From Perognathus longimembris pacificus (taxonomy: Eukaryota; Chordata; Mammalia; Rodentia; Heteromyidae): a DNA stretch of 64,000 bases. The notes beneath the pieces were generated by a model. That model was not told where the DNA came from, did not search any database, and was given only the letters and a program-made list of their open reading frames with translations. How positions within the stretch are numbered: the first letter of the stretch is position 1; each line of letters starts with the position of its first letter. Shown one piece after another: positions 56,055 through 64,000 of this stretch. Where the stretch lies: positions 36,615,691 to 36,679,690 of the forward strand of contig NC_063174.1 in NCBI RefSeq assembly GCF_023159225.1, written 5' to 3'. The translations under genes and the position numbers were made by a program.

Positions 56055-56235
56055 TACATATGACATACTTTAAAAAAAAAAAACTTTAAATAGTTGTACA
56101 AAGGGATTTCAACTCAACATGTCATTTTACATCTTGACCAATGTTACGCCTTCCATCAGTGTCAGAAATATTTTTATTTTTAATTGCACTTTACAGGTGG
56201 TTGTTGTGGTTTCATTTTTACATTTCACCGATTGC
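56055..56235 (-). mobile_element. Old L1 3'-end-like fragment, minus strand
   Basis: TAGTTGTACAAAGGGATTTC then AACTCAACATGTCATTTTAC and GTTACGCCTTCCATCA resemble reversed L1 3' UTR wording (GTACAGAGGGGTTACAGTT...). A second copy of the motif (GCACTTTACAGGTGGTTGTT) follows. The match is loose. Confidence 0.4.
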
Positions 56236-57064
56236 CACAGTTTGCCACCACTCTAATACTTGCATATAGATCTGTCCTCTATCAGCAAGCATCCTCTTCT
56301 GCAAAGGAGGACATTGTTCCGAGCCACTCAGGTAGGTAAGGCTGTGACAGAACTCAGTCTTTCCACGTACTAAGACTACAACTCCAGGTTTTCACCCACC
56401 ACTTCCTCGAATCTGTCCCACACGGGAAGACTAATTCCATCTCAAGAGTGAAGCTCTGAGGAAAGTCTGTTAGCATTCCGGTAGCTTTGTGGAGAAGGGA
56501 TCTTTTTTCCTGGAAAGATGTGAGGCTGTTGGAACTGTTTTCAAGGACCACAGCCTACCCGTGTGGAGACGGAAGTGGTGTTTGTGCCAGAGTTTCTAAG
56601 TGGCAGAGAGCTCCTGGGTGTCTGATTTCAGGCCCTCTGGTCTCCTGAGGAATGTCTTCAGGGAATACTAAGGATCCTTTCACCACTCCGCGCGCTGTGA
56701 ACCCCCTATCTCTGGAGAAGATAGCAGCGTGTCCCCTGCTCCTACCTCCCTGACCAGTGTGGAGCCATAGTCCCTGAGCAAAGTGCTAACGTGACTGCAA
56801 CCAACCTCGAAGATGAGCTTGCAGAATCTCCCCAGCTGGAAAACGGCATGGCAGCTTCTCTTCTGCAGCTCTCGACTTAGGGATGCTGAAATTTTTCTGA
56901 GAATGTCTGTTCAATGCTTGGAAAATAGCCTTTATCCACAGACTGACTGCATGGCAGTGCCTGTCCAGGTAAGTGGAGGTGCCAGGATTTATACCCCACC
57001 CAGGCTCAGAGGCTATGATCATGCCAACTGACCTTTTGCTTGTACCAGTGAGTGAGTTCCTTAA
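56236..57064. other. Unannotated single-copy-looking sequence
   Basis: No gene or repeat recognised. A short CGCGCG-containing word (TCCGCGCGCTGTG) lies at about 56687. The 105-codon minus-strand frame at 56786-57103 begins in AT-rich simple sequence. Confidence 0.5.
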
Positions 57065-57234
57065 AAAATATATGTAAGTATATAAATAATAAATATGTAA
57101 CATGTGTAATATATAGACACATATTTATTATATACATTAGATATTATATATTAAATATATTTTATTATTGTTATTTTATTATATGTAATAAATATATACT
57201 ATAATAACATAATATATGTGTATATACTTTTTTT
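57065..57234. repeat. AT-rich low-complexity tract
   Basis: About 170 bases of TATATA/TTATTA/AATATA mixtures with almost no G or C, ending in a T run. Confidence 0.9.
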
Positions 57235-58716
57235 TTAACCTAATCTACGTACTACCACCATCCAACCCTCTGAGCCAACCCCTGGCTTCCATTTGTCCCA
57301 GTCTGGAGGGTGAACCAGAAAGCACTTCAAGCCATCACAGTGACACATCCTGCCACCAACTGATCCATTTCAGTGCTGTCACCTTTTAACTGTTCAGCAG
57401 TGTTTGTGCAAGTATTTGAATATTTTCTTGCATTTTGACCTTATTATTTTATAAGGATGAGTGGAAATGGAAAAATGAAGTGCTGATGCTAGTGATAAGC
57501 AAGGCAGGTCTCATAAACATAATGTAATTGAGACCAAGATGGAAATCATTAGGCATGCTGATGCCGAAAGTGGGGAATATTTACCCTCAATCAGATGTTC
57601 CCTGGATTGAAGCCAGACAATTGTGTGTTCAATCGTGAAGATAAAAAGAATACCCTTGCAAAGCAGACAGAAAATTCAGGACATATATGGTCAAAAATTA
57701 TGTCTAAAAGGAGGGTATAGTTAGACATCAATTATAATCCATCCTTTTAAAATGGATGGATTAATAATTAATAACAATTTTAACTGAATAACAGCTTTCA
57801 GGGCTGGTTGGGGAGAGATATTGTGAGACTAGAAGTCAAGAAAATAGAGTTACATTGTTGTTTCACTTCCTGGGAACAAAGCCTTCCCTTCTAACACACG
57901 AACAGGTGTGGGAGAACATTAGGGATGAGAGGATGGTGTGGCCTAAAGATGTGATCTCTGTGGGACACTCCACAATACCAATGCCAGGGACAAGGCCTTT
58001 CATGAATGTGCTGGAAGGAATGGAACTAACCCCAAAAGAGGCCCTTGAGTGCAGCACCACACACCCAATTTACAGAAGATCATGAATCAGAAGCCAAGAG
58101 TATTGGGTGCAACTTTTCCTCTTTGGCCATTGTCCCAGGTCTCCCTGAGGGGCAGGGGGAGGCTTATACTCACAGCCGTTGCATGCTCTGTCCTTTCTGG
58201 TTAGCTACTGCCTCCCTGGCTGGCTCTGAAGGCTCAAGCCAGACCTCCACTCTCCCCTGTTGTGGTTTGAACGTAGCATCCCTGCTGCCTGCCCACCCTT
58301 CTCTCCTTCCTCTTTCCACAAGTAACAAGCACCAGCTTGTTGGGGTGCTCCCTGGTGACAAGGGACCCCATCTTTGTATCTACAAAATCCCTCCTGGTAG
58401 GAGGCCTTGGGACTTGTTTTCTACATGAAGGAGAGTGGAGAGAAACAGGAGAGTCTGAGGCCTTCCACACATTGCAGACTTTCCCCTTGGATCCACTGCT
58501 CCCTGTGTGACCTGGTACAGCCATTTTGGATGTCTTAGACACTACAATCCCTGTCTTTATGTTCCAAAAGCCAACCCATCTGTTTCTGAATTTCTCACTT
58601 TTCCCTCAAAGCCCTCTCTTTGGGAGTTTTCTTGCTTGCTCTAGTGTCATTAAGTCTCAACCCCTACAACCCTGCCCTTTGCATCCGTTGGAGCATTCTT
58701 TACTAGTACTTTTAGT
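57235..58716. other. Unannotated single-copy-looking sequence
   Basis: No gene or repeat recognised. The 127-codon frame at 58045-58428 and the 102-codon frame opposite it have no domain. A near-palindrome CCATCCTTTTAAAATGGATGG lies at about 57739-57759. Confidence 0.5.
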
Positions 58717-58732
58717 AAGAAGATGCACTGAT

Positions 58733-58901
58733 GTTGAAAATGAACTATACGATTTGTGGATGGGGGCAGGAAGGAAAAAGTGGGAGAGAACAAGGGAAAG
58801 GGGAGCATTGTCCAAAAAGAAATGTACTCTTTACCCGACTTATGTAACTGTAACCCTTCTGTATATCACATTTATAATAACCATAAAAATTTAATTTAAA
58901 A
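58733..58901 (+). mobile_element. Short L1 3'-end stub
   Basis: TTGAAAATGAACTATACGAT, a G-rich purine block (GGATGGGGGCAGGAAGG ... GGGAAAGGGG), TAACTGTAACCCTTCTGTAT, ATAATAACCATAAAAAT and a short A-rich tail. A 16-base duplication AAGAA(G/A)ATGCACTGAT with one mismatch flanks it (58717-58732 and 58902-58917). Only about 170 bases of L1 3' UTR were inserted. The 122-codon frame ending here is not coding. Confidence 0.92.
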
Positions 58902-58917
58902 AAGAAAATGCACTGAT

Positions 58918-60285
58918 TTATAATCCACTGTGGGCTTCTCCATTCTCTTCATGCAAAACAATCCAGAGGGTGCTCTGATCCAAAGTGTTGCTCGGGAGGA
59001 CAGCCAAATATATGCAAGACTCTCTCAGCCGCCTGGAGCTGTGATATGATGTCTGAACAGCATCTTCAGAAACACACTGACCTTCTGGCATGGGATGCCT
59101 TGCAGACAGGGACACCTCTTGAGGCTGTCTGGGGCTTTGAGGACATGGCAAGAAGCCCCTGATCAGGGGACTTAGTCTGGTGGAGCATTAATTGGCATCT
59201 CCAGTCAGCTGTGAATGAGGAGGTGTCTGAGTCCCATCTTTCACCCATCTGATCACTAACACTTTTCTGAGTTAACACACCCTGCCCCTGTTGCCCTGGC
59301 CTATGACCATCGAAAGCAAAAGTCCCAAAACAACCTTGAGAGTAGTCAGTTCAGAAAAGTAAGATACCTGTTACATTGCCCTCTTGGCTAAATGGCTCTC
59401 AGATACATTTGCCATTCAGGTTCCCTGGATCCTTCTGGGACTAAAAATCCCCCAGTCTACTTGATAGAAAGCCCTATGGGCTACAAAAGCTCAGACCAAC
59501 TTATATCTGTGGGAGCAGAAGGGTGGCATGGCAGAGCTACAGTGCCAAGGCTCAGCTGCATCTTTTCTGGATATGTATGTGATTTCCCAAAATTCAGGCA
59601 GGAAAATATGTCTTTCCCCTGACAGGCTCCAGCTCCTTGCCCCCTCCCTGCCCCCACCACATTTGCATTCCCTCAGCAATGGGGAAAAGGGGCCAGAGTG
59701 GCGAGGACAAGGCTGTAATTCAGCCAGGCCCCGATGACATCCCAACCGTGAGAGTGCAGCTGGGGCAGCTTATGAACAGTGCTCAAGTCCCAGGGGGAAG
59801 TCAGGCCTGTTCTCCAGCCCACAAGCGCCTATTGTTCACTTTCTTGTTTTTCTCCAAATGTTTAGATGTGCTCAGAGCACAGAAAAGCCTGAAACCAAGA
59901 CCATCAGCCAGGGCAAAGCCTGAAGCGGCGAAGTCCAGGGGCTGGAGCTCTGCGGGCCTTCATTCCCCTTCCTCAGTTTTTCCCACATCTCCTTAAGATA
60001 CAACCATGCTGTGGTTAGGGGCATAGGGAAGGCCTCTTCCTGGCGAGGACAGCAGTGGGTTTGGGCGACTCCATCAAATAGGGTGGGAAAGCACAGCTCA
60101 AAGCTCTCTTGGTTTGCAGCCAAGTGCAACTGCCATATTATCTTGGGGCTGTCCAGAATGTGGGCAGGAAAACCTGGTGACTCCCTTCTGACTGCTTGTC
60201 ATTGGCCAAGGCTGTTGAAGGTTGATGGGAATAATAAGGGGCCAGGTTTCTATTGGTATCAGGAAATGGGGTTCCAAGGCTCAGC
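58918..60285. other. Unannotated single-copy-looking sequence
   Basis: No exon or repeat recognised. The stretch 59630-60000 is GC-balanced, repeat-free and could be conserved non-coding DNA. Frames there (119 codons plus, 85 codons minus) overlap and have no family signature. Confidence 0.5.
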
Positions 60286-60425
60286 CTCTTCGAGTCTGAC
60301 TCCTGGCGCTGGCTCTCACCTGCTGTGCAACTTTAGGCAAGTTACTGTTTCTGAGCCTCAGTTTCCTCCTTCATAAAATGGCACCTATCTCTCAGACTTG
60401 TCACTGACTTAACAAGATAATTAAG
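60286..60425 (+). mobile_element. MIR element
   Basis: GAGTCTGACTCCTGGCGCTG, CACCTGCTGTGCAACTTTAG, GCAAGTTACTGTTTCTGAGC, CTCAGTTTCCTCCTTCATAA, AATGGCACC follow the MIR core and 3' block closely. Confidence 0.85.
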
Positions 60426-60539
60426 AAAAAACATGGACATCCAAGAAATGGAAACAAGAGGTTTTTTGCTTTAATTTTTTAACTGTTTTTGTTTTCTTTT
60501 TGCTCGAGGGTAAGCGGGAGCGCAGAAATGGAGGGACAG

Positions 60540-60745
60540 ATAGTAAACAAATATAGCAGTGGTACTCTCTAGGCACTAGGTTGAACATGAACTATACAAC
60601 TTATGGGTGGGAAGAGGAGGGGAACACTGGGAGAGAGTCAGGGAAGGGGTTGTCCAAAAAAGAAATGTACTCTTTACCTGACAATGTAACTGTAACCCCT
60701 CTGTACATCACCTATATAATAACAATTTTAAAAAATGTTTTAAAG
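60540..60745 (+). mobile_element. Short L1 3'-end stub
   Basis: TTGAACATGAACTATACAAC, a G-rich purine block (GGGTGGGAAGAGGAGGGG ... GGGAAGGGG), GTAACTGTAACCCCTCTGTA, TATAATAACAATTTTAAAAA. It is homologous to 58733-58901 and to the reversed copy at 40229, with homology extending slightly further 5'. The left boundary is approximate and I saw no clean target duplication. Confidence 0.85.
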
Positions 60746-61894
60746 GAAAGAACACGAACACAAAAGGAGACCCCGGGTCTCTATTGGTTATTCTTTGTGT
60801 TATTATTATCTGCAATTACTATGATAGCATCCTGAAGCTGCTGTCTGCTTGGGACACCTAAAATGAATGCCTTCCAAGCCTCCAATTGTGGGTCAGAACA
60901 GCTGTGTGGGAGCAGAGGAATGAAAGATGAAGTGCTTGTGACATGGGGGGGGGGGGGAGGGAGAAAACGTGCTCAACAGCTTGGCCCTCCCATCCCTTCC
61001 CCCTTGCCCTCCCTCCCTCCACCCCTTCCCCCTTCCCCTCCCTCTCCCCTCCCACAGATCCCTTTCTGCAGGGGGCTCATATTACCTGCTTTCCCTCATG
61101 CCTGGCTTCTCAGCCGGCCACGTGGCTCTAAGTCCCAACCAGGCCTCTGAACATCCCCCCCCCCCACCTCCCCCTGTATACCCACTTTGGTGGCCACCAC
61201 TGGTCAGCCACAAAATGGGGTACTGGTGGGCAGAATGGAATCTCTGGAAATGACTAGGCCAAGAGGAAGCTCTAGTCTCAAACAGGTCTGGGATAGTGGG
61301 TGCAATTGAGAGATGAAGTCCAAGAGCTTTGGTGTGAATGGAGCTGGAGAGAGAGAAGGGAAGAGCCTACTAGAGGCTGGAGAGGCAAGGTCAGTGGGGT
61401 CTGAATTCTAGTCCTCCATGCCTCGCTAAAGGTAAGGCTTTGGGGCTTCTGCCTCCCTCAGAAACAGAGCTATGATGATCCCCCTTCAGACTCATTAATC
61501 CTTCCAGGAATAAGACCCCAGGAGCCTCTGGTGACAGGGCCATCTGGTTTCCTTATCTTCCTTATCTCCCAGCACTCACCTTCCATTTGGAATGTTTATC
61601 CCAAGATAAAGATCAGATTCCACTTAGGGTGATTGAATGAGGGCCTCCCCGCAATTTCAGATGAATGGGCATCTGATCCAATCATAGATGAGCCAGACAA
61701 GGCTCAGTTAATGGATGGGGCTCCTCCCACCCTCACCCCTCCACATCCCCTGCCTCCTTCCCCTGAAAGGCCTTTCTTCCTTGCAGGAAGCTGAGTTCTG
61801 CGTGAGATTTCCAAGGGGCCAAAATGTAGCTGCTTCGAACAATAATTTTTAAAGCCAGAGATCTACTACGAGGCCAGCAATTTTCAATAGACAT
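60746..61894. other. Unannotated sequence with G and C tracts
   Basis: A G run of about 14 (60945-60958), a CCCTTCCC-rich pyrimidine block (60985-61060) and a C run (61147-61158). GATAA-type words recur at 61550-61615 (TTATCTTCCTTATCTCC, AAGATAAAGATC). No gene recognised. Confidence 0.5.
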
Positions 61895-62290
61895 ATAAAA
61901 TTAAGTCACAAAGACAATCTACATATGTAATTAGAAATGTTCTAAGGGTCCCAAGTAAAAGATAAAATTGGAGAAATTAATTTTAAGGGTACATTTTCCC
62001 TATTTGACATTGTTATCTATAATCATTTATATTTTATTTCACCTCAAAATATCATTCCAAGATGTAGCCCAATATAAAAATTATTTGAGACCAGGTATTG
62101 TGGCACATGATCAAGGACTTTGTCTACAGAATTCAACTTTAAAAAAGCTGTAATATAATTCACATTCATTTTCTTGGACTTAGTCTTTAATATCTATAGA
62201 CTTAGAGTACATGCTGATAATAGACTAGTGATATTTGAAAGGGCCCATTGGCTCCCTGTGGCTAGTAGCTATTGAATTGATCAGGGAAGA
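61895..62290 (+). mobile_element. Ancient DNA-transposon-like repeat
   Basis: GAAATTAATTTTAAGGGTAC, TTTATTTCACCTCAAAATAT, TGTAGCCCAATATAAAAATT, CTTGGACTTAGTCTTTAATA and TCCCTGTGGCTAGTAGCTAT appear in the order of a common old mammalian repeat that ends ...CACATGTGGCTAGTGGCTAC. I think it is a non-autonomous DNA transposon but cannot name it. About 50 bases near 62090-62140 look inserted. Confidence 0.45.
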
Positions 62291-62521
62291 TCTGATCTAG
62301 GCCACAAGAAGGAACCTGGGGAAAAACACAGTGGACAAGGTGGCTGTCACACTCACTGGCTGCCAGAGAGCGCTCTTAGGGACCATGAACAATCCATGCA
62401 CTGCTTCATTCTGCTCTAAACCAACACTAGACTTCATCTTTGCCTCCTCTCCTTTCCCTTTTCCCCTCAGAAAAGAAAACACACAAAATACATATGAATA
62501 CAACTTTTTTTTAAAAAAAGT

Positions 62522-62758
62522 GTTCAGGTAGCAGTGGCTCAATCCTGTAACTCTAGCTACTCAGGAGGCTGAGATCTGAGGATCACAGTTCAAAGCCAGC
62601 CTAGGCAGGAAAGTCCTTGAGACTCCAATTAACTAGCTAAAAGCTAGAACTAGAGATGTCACTGAAGTGGTAGGGCTCCAGCTTTGAGGAGAAAAAAAGA
62701 AAAATAGCACCCAGACCCTGAGTGTAAGCCCTAGTACCAGTATGCACATACAAAAAAA
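62522..62758 (+). mobile_element. Composite Geo-type SINE
   Basis: GCAGTGGCTCAATCCTGTAA, CTCAGGAGGCTGAGATCTGA, GGATCACAGTTCAAAGCCAG, GAGACTCCAATTAACTAGCT, then the weakened tRNA-like unit ATGTCACTGAAGTGGTAGGG ... CCTGAGTGTAAGCCCTAGTA and an A-rich tail. Confidence 0.88.
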
Positions 62759-63084
62759 GAGTGCTAGCTATCTTTACTACTAGCTCAATTTAACTCATCT
62801 GCTAATGAAGTTACTGACTGAAGCCTCCATCTTCCCTCCAGCTTCCATGCCATGGGCTCCACTATACTTTGTAAAGAAGAAAGAAGGCCATGTGTATAGA
62901 TGGAGTCAGTTTTGGGTGGCCACTGCCAGTTCATGCCCCCTGATTCTAGAGAAGAGGACACACACTTTAGCCACTGAAAGGACAGTGGGGAAGAATGCCC
63001 ACTAGGAAGGCAGAAACCATATTTAAATGACCATCTGTGTTCTGGGTAGGAGAAAGGAAAAGAACTCAGTTTGTGTTTGAGGAT
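62759..63084. other. Unannotated sequence
   Basis: No gene or repeat recognised. The 126-codon minus-strand frame at 62785-63165 is lengthened by the adjacent CT/GT microsatellite. Confidence 0.5.
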
Positions 63085-63125
63085 CTCTTCTCTCTCTCTC
63101 TCTTTCTCTCTCTCTGTCTCTCTTT

Positions 63126-63156
<31 letters not shown>
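63085..63156. repeat. (CT)n-(GT)n compound microsatellite
   Basis: About 44 bases of interrupted CT repeat followed by about 28 bases of GT repeat, ending at GCACGTGCAC. Confidence 0.95.
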
Positions 63157-63477
63157 CACGTGCACATTTGCTTGGTTCTGACCCTAGTGAGTCTTTGGTG
63201 CATTGATAACATCACAGATCTGCTGAAGCAGAGAGGGTCTCCAAGGCCTCCACTGGCCTTAGGATTCACTACATACAAAACTAAGACAAGGAGAAGGGAT
63301 GGGATCCTCTGGCAAAGCAGGAGCATGTCCAAGGTATAGGCATTGAGCCCCAAGAGAAGACATAGTGGCCTCAAAGAGACCCTTCACACAAGAATTGCTC
63401 ACTATCCCTTCTCTCTGCTTTATTCTTCACTCCCAAGCATGTCTTTTAAAATTTTAATTAATTATTTTGTTGTTGTT
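63157..63477. other. Unannotated sequence
   Basis: No gene or repeat recognised. It ends in a TTG simple run (about 63467-63480) at the tail of the next SINE. Confidence 0.5.
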
Positions 63478-63690
63478 GTTCTATTACCAGAGCTTGAACT
63501 CAGGGCCTATCTCTTAGCTTTTTCCACTCAAGGCTGGCACTCTATCACTTGAGTCATCACTTCACACTTTTAGCAGTTAATTGGAGTATCTCAGATTTGT
63601 CTGTCCACGCTGGCTTCAAATTATGTTCCTCAAATCCCAGCCTTCAGAGTAGCTGGGATTACAGGCTTGAGTCCAAGAACTTCTTACTCT
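63478..63690 (-). mobile_element. Composite Geo-type SINE, minus strand
   Basis: GAGCTTGAACTCAGGGCCTA, CTATCACTTGAGTCATCAC, AGCAGTTAATTGGAGTATCT, CACGCTGGCTTCAAATTATG, AGAGTAGCTGGGATTACAGG: complete reversed element, moderately diverged. Confidence 0.82.
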
Positions 63691-63939
63691 TGATTCGATT
63701 CTATTTATCATGTTAACTGCTATCCTCAGTTTGGATTCTCACTTCCTCCCCAGTGCCTAGAAGAGGGTCTGCTGCTCTTCATACTGGCTGGCTGAAGAAA
63801 CGCTCCTGGGTTATAGCACCAGGCCTACTGCGCAGGCCTGGGAAAGCTATGATCACAGGCATAGCAAGAGGATGAAAATGAGCCAGCGAGAACAGTGGGG
63901 GCGGGAGCAGGGGGGTAGAAGCTGAGCATGAAGGGAGAT

Positions 63940-63984
<45 letters not shown>
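63940..63984. repeat. (GT)n microsatellite
   Basis: About 44 bases of perfect GT repeat near the right edge of the window. The 250 bases before it (63691-63939) show no gene or repeat. Confidence 0.97.
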
Positions 63985-63986
<2 letters not shown>

Positions 63987-64000
63987 CCACCAGTAATAGG

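Noticed and set aside
58733..60745. Idea that the stubs at 58733 and 60540 share one fixed 5' end and are a new short mobile unit
   Set aside because: Comparison with the reversed copy at 40229 shows that homology in the 60540 copy continues upstream, so the 5' ends differ.

Overview
The window looks like nuclear DNA of a rodent and contains no gene I can recognise. I found no exon series, no protein domain outside a retrotransposon, no tRNA, rRNA or snoRNA gene, no CpG island, and nothing bacterial (no operons, CRISPR array or insertion sequence). It reads as intergenic or deep intronic sequence. The lineage call rests on the commonest repeats. One is a two-part SINE: an ID-type, tRNA-Ala-like head with a perfect pol III B box, joined to a second tRNA-like unit and an A tail. 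The other is a composite SINE with an Alu/B1-like phrase (TAATCCTAGCTACTCAGGAG) in front of the same second unit. From memory this combination is typical of Castorimorpha, especially geomyoid rodents (kangaroo rats, pocket mice, pocket gophers; the Geo/IDL-Geo SINEs). That is inference and needs a repeat-library search.

Layout. 1-35,600: mostly single-copy-looking DNA with scattered ancient repeats (an LTR remnant at 2.8-3.5 kb, an L2 LINE at 3.6-4.7 kb, MIRs, further L2 pieces, MaLR-type LTR remnants at 26-27 kb and 29.0-29.5 kb), about ten lineage-specific SINEs and several long microsatellites. 35,600-42,600: an AT-rich LINE-1 block. Old L1 pieces in both orientations are interrupted by a younger 5'-truncated L1 (37,113-38,275) with a clear target-site duplication, by a short L1 stub, and by many SINEs. 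42,600-55,300: a SINE-rich stretch with the youngest-looking insertions, including a head-to-head inverted pair at 43,923-44,397 and a SINE inside a SINE at 53.6-54.0 kb. 55,300-64,000: mostly unique sequence with two short L1 3' ends, a MIR, an old DNA-transposon-like repeat, two more SINEs and closing microsatellites.

Nothing here forms a pathway. The coherent story is the retrotransposition record. At least twelve insertions can be bounded to the base by their target-site duplications. Most of those duplications begin A-rich on the inserted strand, as expected if L1 machinery moved the SINEs. The L1 3' ends share a G-rich polypurine stretch able to form a G-quadruplex in the youngest copy. 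Outside repeats I flag three possible regulatory islands (9.23-9.40 kb, 19.65-19.76 kb, 54.36-54.72 kb) from motif content only.
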